Part shown: one piece after another, positions 25,960 through 35,227 of the stretch
Layout: each line of letters begins with the position of its first letter
How positions within the stretch are numbered: position 1 is the stretch's first letter
DNA from: Saccharicrinis sp963666825
GTDB lineage: Bacteria > Bacteroidota > Bacteroidia > Bacteroidales > Marinilabiliaceae
Length of the DNA stretch: 64,000 nucleotides
Assembly: GCA_963666825.2 (NCBI GenBank)
Contig: OY763044.2
Location: forward strand, 4,898,001-4,962,000
Reading direction: 5' to 3'
Translations under genes and position numbers: made by a program
The notes under the pieces: model-generated
The model's input: only the letters and a program-made list of their open reading frames with translations
Told to the model about the DNA's origin: nothing
Database searches by the model: none

Positions 25960-28569
25960 TCACAATTCTATTCCTATTAATAATACGTCATCAACCTGCT
26001 TTTCTTCACCCATCCATTCATAAAAATCTGATGAAAAATGACGGGCAAAATGAGCCATTGTATGTTCCGGACTCTCGGTTAATGCTTCTCTAATTCTTTT
26101 AGTCTGATATTTTTTCCTAATACCACCACCCAACTGATCTGGAAGACCATCTGAAAAGATAAATATTTTATCACCATCCTCATAAGGAATAACATGATTT
26201 TCAAATTCCTTTTCTTTCTTTTTAAGTAATGGTTTTCCACCAATACCTTTTCTTGACCCCTTATACTCGATCAATTCACCTTTTCGTAGCAAATATAATG
26301 GATTATGTGCACCTGCAAATTGTATTATCTTATTTTCTTTATCAATTTTGCATAAAGCTAAATCCATCCCATCTCTTCCATTGTTACCTTCATCATTCTG
26401 TTTCAATGTTGTTCGTACTCCTTGATGTAGGTGCTCAAGAATATTTGCAGCATCAAATCCATTATCAATATTTACAATGTTATTCAATAAGAAATAACCA
26501 ATAAATGATAATAAAGCTCCGGGTACTCCATGTCCTGTACAATCTACGGCTGCCACATAAAAGGTTTCATCTTTTTTAACAAACCAAGGAAAATCTCCAC
26601 TAACAACATCTTTTGGTCTATAAAAGATAAAAGATCTTGGAAAATGACGCTGTATAAAATTTGTATCAGGTAGGATAGAGGTCTGAATTCTCTGAGCGTA
26701 ATTGATACTATCTGATATCTTTTTATTCTTTTCTTTAATTTCTTGCTCAATCTTTTTAATCTCAGTCATGTCATGAGCAACAAATAATATAGATTCTAAA
26801 GTCTTTTCTTCATTAAATTCAGGAATGGCTTTAATCTGCATTATTTGAGTGATATCATTAGAACTAAGTTCTATTTCCTCATTAATATGTCCACTTTCTT
26901 TCTTAACTCTTAATAAAACATCGTTTACAAAGTCAATAAATCTTTCATCAATATATAATTCAGATATCCTTTTCTTAGTGATTTCACTAGTCGAAAGACC
27001 AATAAACTTAGCAACAGCAGGATTGGCGTAAACTATTTTTCCAGATGTATTAATACGCAGGATCATATCCGGAGAATTTTCAGAAAGAGATTGCATTCTA
27101 CTTTTCATCCTTTCTTCCTTCTCAGCTCTAATTCTTTCTGTAATATCCTGAGTATTAAATATAATACCTTTTATAGCTGGATCATGGAGTAAGTTTTTTC
27201 CTTTAGTTTCCAGAAACAACTTTTCACCATTCTTTTTCAAATAAGCATATTGAGCAATACTCTCGCCTCCAGGTGTTTGTTTTAAATACTCAAATAAGTT
27301 ATTTATTGTTTTATAGCCCCTCGGAGTCATCATCTCCGGATCCATTCCTATAACGTTATCTTTATCACTATAGCCTAAAATTCTTTTTACTGATGGACTT
27401 TCAAAAACCAAACGTTGATTTTCGTCATAAATAGAAATAAACTCAGAAGCATTAGTCAATAATGCTACCAATCTTTTTTGAGCATTTTCAACTTCTTGTA
27501 CTTTTGACTCTAATAACTCATTAGATCTTTCCAGATCTTCCTGAGCAACCATCATTTCTCTTGCATTATCTTTCAACTTCTCTTCATTTTGTCGAAGAGT
27601 TAATGTCATTTCCTGAGATTCTTTTAAAAGATATTCTGTTTTAGCATTAATTTTTTGAGCATATATTGTGCGACCAATCATTGAGCTAAGTTCTTCAGCA
27701 AAACTCAACTTAAAAGTAGGAATATGGTCATGCAAGAATCCTAATTCAACAACACCTTGTAGTTCTTCATCTTGCATTAAAGGAATAATTATTAAACTTT
27801 TAGGCTTTTTATCACCAAGTATACCTGAAGTTACAGTAAAATAATCGTCAGGAATTTCTGTACGATAAATCATTTCCTTCTCATACGCAACCTGTCCAAC
27901 TAATCCTCGACCTACTTCATATTCATGATTAATAAATCTTTGTCTGTTAAAAGCATATGTAGCTCTATTAACTAATTTATTATTATCTAAAATATAAAAC
28001 GCCCCTTGAACTCCATTGGTATAATTAATTATACTCTTAAGTAATTCTAATGTAAGTTGATCTATGTTTCTATATGTTCTTAAAATATCATTAATTAATT
28101 CTTTACCTTTTGTTATCCATTTTAACTCTTCTTCCTTTTGGTTTGTTTCTACTAGATTTTTAGCTAAACTAACAAGTGAAGAGGAATCATCATTATTATA
28201 CTTAAAGACTGAAGAAAAATCACCTTTTCTTATTAAGTTGGCAATTTGAATATTTGAATCAAGATTATTTTTTAAATATTGAATTTCTTTACTTAATTTT
28301 TGATTATTAATACGAGTATAATTGAAAAAATAAACGATTGTTATTGGTGTTGCAATAATCAATACATCAACAAACCATACAAGGAACGATTTATGAATTC
28401 TAAAAATACTATTCAATGAAAAATTATAACCACTGAAATCAATAAATCCTAACCAAACCAATAAATAAATTAATATTATAAATAATGCAATAAAGTATTT
28501 ATCCCCTTCTCTAATAATAGAAAAAGACATATACTTTTTAATATTGTTAATAAGCTTCTTTATATGCAT
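25960..28569 (-). CDS. SiaA-like membrane sensor phosphatase: 2 TM, GAF, 2 PAS, SpoIIE/PP2C
   Basis: 869 residues. Two TM helices (about 24-42 and 60-83), a linker, a GAF domain (about 165-305), coiled coil (about 310-368), PAS (about 370-480), PAS (about 492-605), then a SpoIIE-type PP2C phosphatase (about 640-869). The metal-binding acids are present: D659 (VVSGDF), D676 (VDCTGHG), D807 (FSDGLPDQ) and D861 (VDDVLL). It should dephosphorylate the SiaC-like protein in response to an input sensed by GAF/PAS. P. aeruginosa SiaA instead carries an extracytoplasmic and HAMP input, so the sensory half has been exchanged. Its GAF closely resembles those in the two neighbouring membrane GAF proteins. 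Confidence 0.92.
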   Translation of the reverse strand: MHIKKLINNIKKYMSFSIIREGDKYFIALFIILIYLLVWLGFIDFSGYNFSLNSIFRIHKSFLVWFVDVLIIATPITIVYFFNYTRINNQKLSKEIQYLKNNLDSNIQIANLIRKGDFSSVFKYNNDDSSSLVSLAKNLVETNQKEEELKWITKGKELINDILRTYRNIDQLTLELLKSIINYTNGVQGAFYILDNNKLVNRATYAFNRQRFINHEYEVGRGLVGQVAYEKEMIYRTEIPDDYFTVTSGILGDKKPKSLIIIPLMQDEELQGVVELGFLHDHIPTFKLSFAEELSSMIGRTIYAQKINAKTEYLLKESQEMTLTLRQNEEKLKDNAREMMVAQEDLERSNELLESKVQEVENAQKRLVALLTNASEFISIYDENQRLVFESPSVKRILGYSDKDNVIGMDPEMMTPRGYKTINNLFEYLKQTPGGESIAQYAYLKKNGEKLFLETKGKNLLHDPAIKGIIFNTQDITERIRAEKEERMKSRMQSLSENSPDMILRINTSGKIVYANPAVAKFIGLSTSEITKKRISELYIDERFIDFVNDVLLRVKKESGHINEEIELSSNDITQIMQIKAIPEFNEEKTLESILFVAHDMTEIKKIEQEIKEKNKKISDSINYAQRIQTSILPDTNFIQRHFPRSFIFYRPKDVVSGDFPWFVKKDETFYVAAVDCTGHGVPGALLSFIGYFLLNNIVNIDNGFDAANILEHLHQGVRTTLKQNDEGNNGRDGMDLALCKIDKENKIIQFAGAHNPLYLLRKGELIEYKGSRKGIGGKPLLKKKEKEFENHVIPYEDGDKIFIFSDGLPDQLGGGIRKKYQTKRIREALTESPEHTMAHFARHFSSDFYEWMGEEKQVDDVLLIGIEL

Positions 28570-28577
28570 TTCAAAAA

Positions 28578-29345
28578 TTATAAAACTTTTATTTCACTTA
28601 AACCACTACTTAATTTATCCCAGTGAAGTTCAATATTAATTAATTTAAAAGTTGCTAATTCAATTAAACCAATAGTTTCATTTTTAACGACAATAGGTAA
28701 TAAATATAAGTGTTTAGGCTTCGATGAACCAGAACACGATTCTATTTCAAAATAATCCTGATCAATTTCATTAACTATTAATGGATTTTGGCTTAAAATA
28801 CATTCTCCATTAACACCACTTAATTCACTAATTTCACTAAGTACCTCTTCTTCATTTAAACCATAAACCCCTTGTACGTTAAATTTTCCTGAAGGTTGTG
28901 TCTTAAAATAACATACTCCAAGTCCAATTTCATAATGTTTAGCTAATTTAAGCAAAAGTTCAGTGGCTAAATTCTTGATATTATTGTTTTTCTTGATTAG
29001 ACTTAATAGTTCCTCTGTAATAATAGCTATTTCATCCTCGCTTTTATCATTAATATTTTCATTTTTTAAGTTATCTAAAGTAATCTTATACTGTTCTATT
29101 TTTTGAATATATTCACTTTCTTTTCTTTGAAACTCTTCTTCTTTTAATATAATTCCATTACGACTTTGTCTTAATATTTTATCTGACAAAAAAACTACAC
29201 CTATAAAACCCAAGAAAGAGATAACTTCTAAAATAAGAAAGTTAACAGGAATATACATTTCAAGAACTATATACTTTAATAATGCAAATAAAAATGCAAT
29301 CGTTGAAATAATATATAAAATCAGTATTGGTTTAATTTTCATCAC
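28578..29345 (-). CDS. Membrane GAF-domain protein without output domain
   Basis: 255 residues: two TM helices (about 5-25 and 31-52), a coiled coil (about 60-105) and one GAF domain (about 125-250). The GAF core (ECILSQNPLIVNEIDQDYF, then SGSSKPKHLYLLPIV and GLIELATF) aligns by eye with those of the SiaA-like protein and the 625-residue GAF/PAS protein. There is no enzymatic or DNA-binding domain, so it may be a regulatory subunit of, or competitor for, the neighbouring sensors. It is 8 bases upstream of the SiaA-like gene. Confidence 0.82.
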   Translation of the reverse strand: MMKIKPILILYIISTIAFLFALLKYIVLEMYIPVNFLILEVISFLGFIGVVFLSDKILRQSRNGIILKEEEFQRKESEYIQKIEQYKITLDNLKNENINDKSEDEIAIITEELLSLIKKNNNIKNLATELLLKLAKHYEIGLGVCYFKTQPSGKFNVQGVYGLNEEEVLSEISELSGVNGECILSQNPLIVNEIDQDYFEIESCSGSSKPKHLYLLPIVVKNETIGLIELATFKLINIELHWDKLSSGLSEIKVL

Positions 29346-29352
29346 AGACGTA

Positions 29353-29928
29353 TTAAAGTTTATTCAAAAAATCAATTATTCCTTCAGGTGACAGTATTTC
29401 ATCAGGAGTAAATAACTGTAATGCCGATTTTGGCATAGTATCAACATCACATGTACCAGGATCCTGAACTATAGTATAACCTTTCTTTTTATGAACATCA
29501 AACATTCCTGCTGCTCCATCTTTATTTGCACCAGTTAAAATAATACCTATCATTTTCTCTCTAAAGGATGTTGCAGCAGAAGAAAATGTATAATCTATTG
29601 ACGGTCTGCTATGATTATTAACATCTTCAGTAGATAATGAAATTGTTGAATCAAATTCAACAAATAAATGATAATTCGAAGGTGCTAAATATACTTTCCC
29701 CCCCTTTATACTATCTTTATCAAAAGGTTCGATAACCTCAAGATTTGATTTCAACTTTAATCCTTCTAACAAACCGGATCTAACATGCTTAAGCCTATGT
29801 AAACAAACAATAATAGGATACTTAAAATCTGCTTTTATATTAGCAAGAATTTTAGATACAATTGAAAAGCTTCCAGCTGATCCGCCTATTACAATACTTT
29901 TATAATATGTTGCTCTAACACGATTCAT
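29353..29928 (-). CDS. CheB methylesterase domain protein lacking a receiver
   Basis: 191 residues, consisting only of the CheB C-terminal hydrolase domain. The catalytic triad is visible: Ser17 (IGGSAGS), His44 (VCLHRL) and Asp137 (GANKDGAAG). The receiver domain that normally gates CheB is missing, and a full-length CheB is encoded at 33576. It could remove glutamyl methyl or amide groups constitutively, or be gated by a partner. It lies between a membrane GAF gene and a degenerate CheR gene with gaps of 7-8 bases, indicating tight co-transcription. Confidence 0.9.
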   Translation of the reverse strand: MNRVRATYYKSIVIGGSAGSFSIVSKILANIKADFKYPIIVCLHRLKHVRSGLLEGLKLKSNLEVIEPFDKDSIKGGKVYLAPSNYHLFVEFDSTISLSTEDVNNHSRPSIDYTFSSAATSFREKMIGIILTGANKDGAAGMFDVHKKKGYTIVQDPGTCDVDTMPKSALQLFTPDEILSPEGIIDFLNKL

Positions 29929-29936
29929 TTAAAAAC

Positions 29937-30746
29937 TCAAACTTTATATATTTGCTCATTATTGTCAAAGGATTCACACATATCAATATGATTATTACCT
30001 ATTTGCTCTTTAATTCCTAAGGCTATAAATCCACCGCTATTTTTAATATATTTAAATATTTCTTCTTCTGCTTTACATTGCAGTTTTGAATTATAATATA
30101 TCATTCTATTTCGATAAAGAACAATATCAATAAAATTTGATGGTCCTTCAATAAAAAAGCTATTATGAATAAATTGTACGTTTTTTAGTAAAGAATCATC
30201 TATTGTTGTTTTACCATCTACACAGATAAAATAATCCTCAAAAGAAGTGTTTAATTCAAGCCTTTTAAAATTCTGTTTACTTACTTCTAATGATTTAACT
30301 GGTATAACACCTTCTAAAACTTCATTTATAATTTTGGATGATGATGAATTACAAATAATATTAGTAGAACTAATTAATTTGTCCTCTTGTAAAACCACTA
30401 ATAATGAAAATAATTCGTGTGAAGAAACTAAATCCGGTAACCAAATATTAATGTTCTGATTTTCATATTTAGGCAAAAGCTTATTCTTTAATGTTCTCCA
30501 AAAAGATGGATCTCTAAACATCTCTGTGTCACCAACCTGGAAGTGATATAAAAATTCATCAATTAATTTTCCCTGTTTTATATCATCTATAAAACCTGAT
30601 ATTGATTTTACATTTAATTGATTGAATACATATGCAAATCGGCGTCGTAAAAATGATAATGCATAATTATAAATATCCAGCTTTAATTCTTCCTCTAAAA
30701 CTGGGGTAATTAATTTAATATCATTTAATGTAGGTACAACAGCCAT
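29937..30746 (-). CDS. Degenerate CheR-like protein (SAM motif lost)
   Basis: 269 residues that follow the CheR layout: helical N-domain (about 1-80, with FQVGDTEMFRDPSFW matching the TTNKTDFFREPxHF segment), then the methyltransferase fold. Where true CheR has AGCSxGEE, this has LPDLVSSHELFS (103-114), with no Gly residues, so SAM binding is probably lost. The DIVLYRNRMIYYN segment (207-219) mirrors DVVFCRNVLIYF of active CheR. It is therefore a likely pseudo-methyltransferase that may bind receptor tails or neighbouring signalling proteins. It lies 3 bases after an intact cheR gene, suggesting local duplication and decay or specialisation. Confidence 0.85.
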   Translation of the reverse strand: MAVVPTLNDIKLITPVLEEELKLDIYNYALSFLRRRFAYVFNQLNVKSISGFIDDIKQGKLIDEFLYHFQVGDTEMFRDPSFWRTLKNKLLPKYENQNINIWLPDLVSSHELFSLLVVLQEDKLISSTNIICNSSSSKIINEVLEGVIPVKSLEVSKQNFKRLELNTSFEDYFICVDGKTTIDDSLLKNVQFIHNSFFIEGPSNFIDIVLYRNRMIYYNSKLQCKAEEEIFKYIKNSGGFIALGIKEQIGNNHIDMCESFDNNEQIYKV

Positions 30747-30749
30747 TTC

Positions 30750-31592
30750 CTATTTATATTTAAATTGAAAAGTAGAACTCTTTGTATATACCATACCATG
30801 TTTAATAAACCTGGTCTTGAAAAATCCATGTAAAGCCTCATGATTACCTAATACCAATACTCCTCCATCATAAAGTTTATCAAAAAACTTTTTTACAATT
30901 TTCATTTGTAAATCAGGATTAAAGTAGATGAGTACATTTCTACAAAAGATAACATCAAATTTCTGGTAAAAAGGAATATCCTCAGTCACCAAGTCATGTC
31001 TCCTAAAATCAACTTTATTTCTAAGAAAATCCTTGAATGTAAAAGAGTCAGATGTTTTATCTATGTCGCAATAAAACTCAAAGTTATTTGCCGTAGGATT
31101 AACCTTACTCATTAACTCTTTATATGCATCAATATACTTTGCATTATTACTTAAACTATATTGTGCAACTTTAGAATTTCTTAAAACCTTCTGATTAATA
31201 TCTGATGCAACTATTTTAGCTTTATCAATTAGTCCTAATTCATTTAATAGAATAAGGTTAGAATATACTTCCTGTCCCGTAGAACACCCGGCATGCCAAA
31301 TATTAATATTTTTCTTACTTTTTAATAAAGGTAATATCTGGGTATACAAATACTCCCAAGTTTCAGGATTTCTAAATAACTCAGTAGTATTAACCGTAAT
31401 TTCATCAACCAAATTTTCAACGAATACATCATCAGTTTTTGTCAGATATAATAATTCCTCCAAACTAATCTTGTGATCATTAAGTACTTTTTCTATCCTT
31501 CTTTGAATAGAATTATCAGAATACTCACAAAAATTATACGGTGTATGCTTTTTTAGCTCTTCTAAATACGTTTTAAAATTTAAATTCCCCAC
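30750..31592 (-). CDS. cheR: CheR-type chemoreceptor glutamate methyltransferase (second copy)
   Basis: 280 residues with the two-domain CheR architecture. The SAM-binding motif AGCSTGQE (101-108), the acidic D131 in VASDINQKVL and FDVIFCRNVLIYFN (212-225) are intact. The N-domain has VNTTELFRNPETWEYL. It differs from the CheR encoded at 36148, so the locus has two probably active methyltransferases plus one degenerate one, although only one receptor gene is visible. The missing long basic N-helix may mean different substrate recognition. Confidence 0.92.
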   Translation of the reverse strand: MGNLNFKTYLEELKKHTPYNFCEYSDNSIQRRIEKVLNDHKISLEELLYLTKTDDVFVENLVDEITVNTTELFRNPETWEYLYTQILPLLKSKKNINIWHAGCSTGQEVYSNLILLNELGLIDKAKIVASDINQKVLRNSKVAQYSLSNNAKYIDAYKELMSKVNPTANNFEFYCDIDKTSDSFTFKDFLRNKVDFRRHDLVTEDIPFYQKFDVIFCRNVLIYFNPDLQMKIVKKFFDKLYDGGVLVLGNHEALHGFFKTRFIKHGMVYTKSSTFQFKYK

Positions 31593-31606
31593 AGATTTAA
31601 AATATT

Positions 31607-33484
31607 TTAGAACAACTCAACCTCAACGTTTTGAATAAACGCTGTAAATGAATGATCATCACCTATTTGAGCTTCAGATAATAAAAATAAGACAGCAATT
31701 TCATCACCAAACTTATTTTTAATTGGAACCTCTTTTCTTTCTCCAACAACCTTTTGCTCATCTGTATTAATATAGGCTTTAACAAAAGGATCATTTTTAG
31801 CTGTTTCAGAAGAAAACAACATTGAAATATGTTGTCCTAATACCTCAGCTCTTTCATATCCCCAAAGCTTTTCAGCTGCAGCATTAAAGAATTCAAGAAT
31901 ACCTTCTTTATTTGTTGTGATAATTGCATCTAAAGCTCCTTCAAGAGTTTTTTCATTTCGAACTTTAACAGCTTCAATCTCTTTAAACTGTTCTTTCATT
32001 TCATCCCTGGCTTGCTCTAACATAATGCCCAGTTCATCTTTAGAACGTTTCATTTGTTCCTCCATGCGAACCTGATCTGTAACATCATTCTCAAGACTTA
32101 GGATTTTAACAATATCTCCATTATTATCAATAACCGGAGTATAGGTAGTTAAAAGAAAAATTTCTTCGCCTAATTTGGTTCTTCTTCGAACTCTACCTTT
32201 GAAATTTTTACGATTTTGTAAATCAGAAAGTATCTTATTTAGTTCTTCTACATCTTCCTGAAATGTAAAAATCTTTAAATTTTGACCTTCGATTTCTTCA
32301 GGTAGATATTTGAATGTTTCCAAAAATAATTGATTAACAGAAATTAATGATCCATCCACACCAAATTCACAACTTATTGCAGAATTGTCAATCGCTTCAA
32401 GAATACCTTGCATTTCCACTTCTCTACGTTCTGATTCCTCTTGAGTAGCTTGCATTTCTTCAAGATTTTGTCTCAGTTCTTCTTCCTGTTGAGACATCCT
32501 TTCTGCCTGTATTTGAGTTTCATGCAATAATTTTGTTGTTTGTATATTAATTTGAACTGCAGAAATAGTCGAGGCTATGCTTTCTGCTGTCTTTTCAATA
32601 AACTCTATTTCAAATGGTTGAAATTCTCTGAAAGATGCTAATTCTATAACACCATATACTTCATCATTAGCTTTTAAAGGAACTATTAAAATTGCAGAAG
32701 GATTAGATTGACCTAAACCAGATGTAATTGTTATATATTCATTAGGTACATCAGTTAAATAAATGGTGTCTTTTTCTAAAGCACAACGCCCTATCAGCCC
32801 TTCTTCCCATTGAATAACTTTATCTGTAAATTTCTTTCTGTCAAAAGCAATACAAGCTGTTAATTCAAAATATTTATCACCCTTGGCATTTTTATTTAAC
32901 AGATAAAAACCTCCTTGATTAATATTTAAATAATTCACTTGATAACTTATGATATTATAAGCTAATTCTTCCAGATTATCATTATTACGACGAAGTATTT
33001 CACCAAACTGAGCTAATCCCTGCGTAACCCATGTACGTTGCTCTTCCTCAATTCTATTCTGTTCTTGTTCTTTTTTACTTTTTACTAAATAATCATGAAG
33101 TTTTAATAGTGATTTACTAAGTTGATCTCTTTTATCATTTACAAGATCTGTATTGTTTAAATTACCTTCTCGTAAATTATTTACAAACTTTAAAACTCTT
33201 TCAGATCTTCTGGCTTCAGATTTTAATGACCTACGCTGTTTTCTAATAATTTTTATAAATCTTAAAGCAAAATAATAACCTAAAGCCGTAGTAATAAATG
33301 GAAGAACAATAATGATCCACATTCCCGGAAACAGGTATACCATATCCGCAAATGTTCTGTTAGTCTGCATAAAAATATTTGAATTAAGATTTAGCAGGAA
33401 TACAAATAAAGCCACTAAAAATCCTAATAAAAAACCACGGAAAGTAAACTTTCTTAATATATTAGATAATTCTATATTTTTCAC
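31607..33484 (-). CDS. Membrane GAF/PAS sensor without catalytic output
   Basis: 625 residues: two TM helices (about 14-33 and 52-76), a linker, GAF (about 155-300), a Gln/Glu-rich coiled coil (about 300-352), PAS (about 355-470), a second coiled coil and a second PAS (about 508-622). The protein stops there; no kinase, cyclase or phosphatase follows. Layout and GAF sequence (GLIGRCALEKDTIYLTDVP, VPLKANDEVYGVIELASF) match the front half of the SiaA-like phosphatase, so the two are paralogues with and without an effector. Possibly a scaffold or heterodimer partner. Gaps of 91 bases upstream and 14 bases downstream. Confidence 0.85.
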   Translation of the reverse strand: MKNIELSNILRKFTFRGFLLGFLVALFVFLLNLNSNIFMQTNRTFADMVYLFPGMWIIIVLPFITTALGYYFALRFIKIIRKQRRSLKSEARRSERVLKFVNNLREGNLNNTDLVNDKRDQLSKSLLKLHDYLVKSKKEQEQNRIEEEQRTWVTQGLAQFGEILRRNNDNLEELAYNIISYQVNYLNINQGGFYLLNKNAKGDKYFELTACIAFDRKKFTDKVIQWEEGLIGRCALEKDTIYLTDVPNEYITITSGLGQSNPSAILIVPLKANDEVYGVIELASFREFQPFEIEFIEKTAESIASTISAVQINIQTTKLLHETQIQAERMSQQEEELRQNLEEMQATQEESERREVEMQGILEAIDNSAISCEFGVDGSLISVNQLFLETFKYLPEEIEGQNLKIFTFQEDVEELNKILSDLQNRKNFKGRVRRRTKLGEEIFLLTTYTPVIDNNGDIVKILSLENDVTDQVRMEEQMKRSKDELGIMLEQARDEMKEQFKEIEAVKVRNEKTLEGALDAIITTNKEGILEFFNAAAEKLWGYERAEVLGQHISMLFSSETAKNDPFVKAYINTDEQKVVGERKEVPIKNKFGDEIAVLFLLSEAQIGDDHSFTAFIQNVEVELF

Positions 33485-33575
33485 AACAATGAGTTTTAAT
33501 TATATGAAAAAGCCCTCGTTAAACAATAGGTGAAGATATAACTTTTAAATCACCATAATAACTAAATCATAGTAT

Positions 33576-34661
33576 TTACAATGATTTTACTATAAAAGGC
33601 GCAATCTGATCTAAACTTAATATATGATTTGCAGCACCTAATTTTGCTGCTTCTTTTGGCATACCATATACAACAGAGCTATGTTCGTCCTGGGCAATAG
33701 TATCAGCTCCACTTTCTTTAAGTTCTAATAATCCTTTAGCACCATCATTACCCATACCTGTTAACAAAATACCCATAGCATTTTTACCTGCGTAACGAGA
33801 TGCACTTCTAAACAACACATCAACAGATGGCCTATGTCTATTTACAAGAGGACCTTCTTTAACTTCTACAAAATACTCCTTACCAACTCTTTTCAAAAGC
33901 ATATGATGATTACCTGCAGCTATTAAAACCCTACCTTGATATAGTTTATCACCATTTTCTGCCTCTTTAACTTCTAAATCGCAGATATTATTTAAACTAT
34001 TAGCAAATGATTTAGTAAAGCCCTCAGGCATATGCTGTACAATTGCTATTCCAGGCATTTTTGGAGGTAAATTCTTTAAGAAAGTTCTTATTGCTTCTGT
34101 TCCACCTGTAGAAGCACCTAAAACAATAACTTTTTCGGTTAAAGTTATTCGATCAGATGCAGAAGCTCTTTGTAAAATTACATCGGCACTATATTTTGGC
34201 TTTACTTCTAATGGTGGTGCAGGTGCTTTTGTAATTATTTTTTTTCTGGAAAGTTTAGCCTGTGCTGCTGCTTTAACTGCATCACAAATCACAATTTTTG
34301 ATTCGTTAATAAATTTTGCAGCATTCATGGCAGGCTTACCTATGATTTCTGACGCTCCATACTCAAGAGCTTTCATCGCAGTTTCTGTTCCTTCTGTTGT
34401 AAGCGATGAAATAATCACTACGGGAATTGGATGTTGTGACATTATCTTGCGTAAAAACGTAAGACCATCCATTCTTGGCATTTCAATGTCCAGAGTAATT
34501 ACATCCGGAACTTCTTTCATTATTTTTTTTACTGCAATTATTGGGTCCGCAGCCGTACCCATCACTTCAATCTCAGGATCAGAACCTAAAATTGTAGAAA
34601 GACTTTGTCTTACAACCGCTGAATCATCAACAACTAATACCCGTAACTTATTATTTCGCAT
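33576..34661 (-). CDS. cheB: CheB: receiver plus protein-glutamate methylesterase/deamidase
   Basis: 361 residues. The N-terminal receiver holds D12, D13 and phospho-acceptor D58 (ITLDIEMPRMDG). A linker rich in Ala, Pro and Lys precedes the esterase domain with Ser184 (LGASTGG), His210 (VQHMPEGF) and Asp306 (GMGNDGAKG). It removes methyl esters from receptors when phosphorylated by CheA, opposing CheR. It is separated from cheD by 85 bases and from the next gene by 91, so it might have its own promoter, though no exact TAnnTTTG box was found. Confidence 0.96.
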   Translation of the reverse strand: MRNNKLRVLVVDDSAVVRQSLSTILGSDPEIEVMGTAADPIIAVKKIMKEVPDVITLDIEMPRMDGLTFLRKIMSQHPIPVVIISSLTTEGTETAMKALEYGASEIIGKPAMNAAKFINESKIVICDAVKAAAQAKLSRKKIITKAPAPPLEVKPKYSADVILQRASASDRITLTEKVIVLGASTGGTEAIRTFLKNLPPKMPGIAIVQHMPEGFTKSFANSLNNICDLEVKEAENGDKLYQGRVLIAAGNHHMLLKRVGKEYFVEVKEGPLVNRHRPSVDVLFRSASRYAGKNAMGILLTGMGNDGAKGLLELKESGADTIAQDEHSSVVYGMPKEAAKLGAANHILSLDQIAPFIVKSL

Positions 34662-34746
34662 AGCACAAGGTTATCTATATATCTTTTATTTCTACATTAA
34701 ATATAAAAATATTCAGTACAAATAAATAAAAGATGTAAATATTCCT

Positions 34747-35217
34747 TTAAAGATTTTTTTTATCAAGCAATTTATGCCTGACTTCACCAGTATCCGTAAA
34801 AAAGATAATTTTTCTACCTCTTTTTCCTCCTGTACTTGAAGCAACAATTGGAATCTTTCTTTCTTCAAGCATAATACGTGCAACACGTATATTACGCTCT
34901 CCTATCTGTATCTTAGAACTTCCTGTTTGCATCAACTCTCCACCACCAAAAATTTTAGCCTGCAAATCTTCAATTCTGGAACCATGAAAAAGCAGTTTAT
35001 CAATTAATTTATCGATGGCAATATTTCCATATTTAGGTGAAGCTAAATCATTACCATTCCAATGTGGTAACATGTAGTGATTTATTCCTCCTATTTTTAA
35101 CCGAGAGTCCCACAAACAAATTGCAACACAGGAACCTAAAATAGTTTTAACCAGAAAAGGTTCTTTGCTTACAAATAGTGAGGATGGATATAAAAAATGT
35201 TGTAAATATTGACTCAT
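34747..35217 (-). CDS. cheD: CheD chemoreceptor glutamine deamidase
   Basis: 156 residues. The catalytic Thr25, Cys30 and His47 lie in the conserved TILGSCVAICLWD and GGINHYMLP motifs. Downstream, KIFGGGELM and NIRVARIMLEERKIPIVASSTGGKRGRKI (quoted in part) match the family. CheD deamidates specific Gln residues in receptors and in some bacteria pairs with CheC; no cheC is present here. It lies 10 bases after the histidine-kinase-like gene. Confidence 0.95.
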   Translation of the reverse strand: MSQYLQHFLYPSSLFVSKEPFLVKTILGSCVAICLWDSRLKIGGINHYMLPHWNGNDLASPKYGNIAIDKLIDKLLFHGSRIEDLQAKIFGGGELMQTGSSKIQIGERNIRVARIMLEERKIPIVASSTGGKRGRKIIFFTDTGEVRHKLLDKKNL

Positions 35218-35227
35218 TTATTCATCC

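Noticed and set aside
26229..26504. Plus-strand open frame inside the SiaA-like gene
   Set aside because: Antisense frame of a well-supported gene; composition not protein-like.
34327..34725. Plus-strand frame of 132 codons opposite cheB
   Set aside because: Shadow of the CheB receiver coding strand; no start context or similarity.
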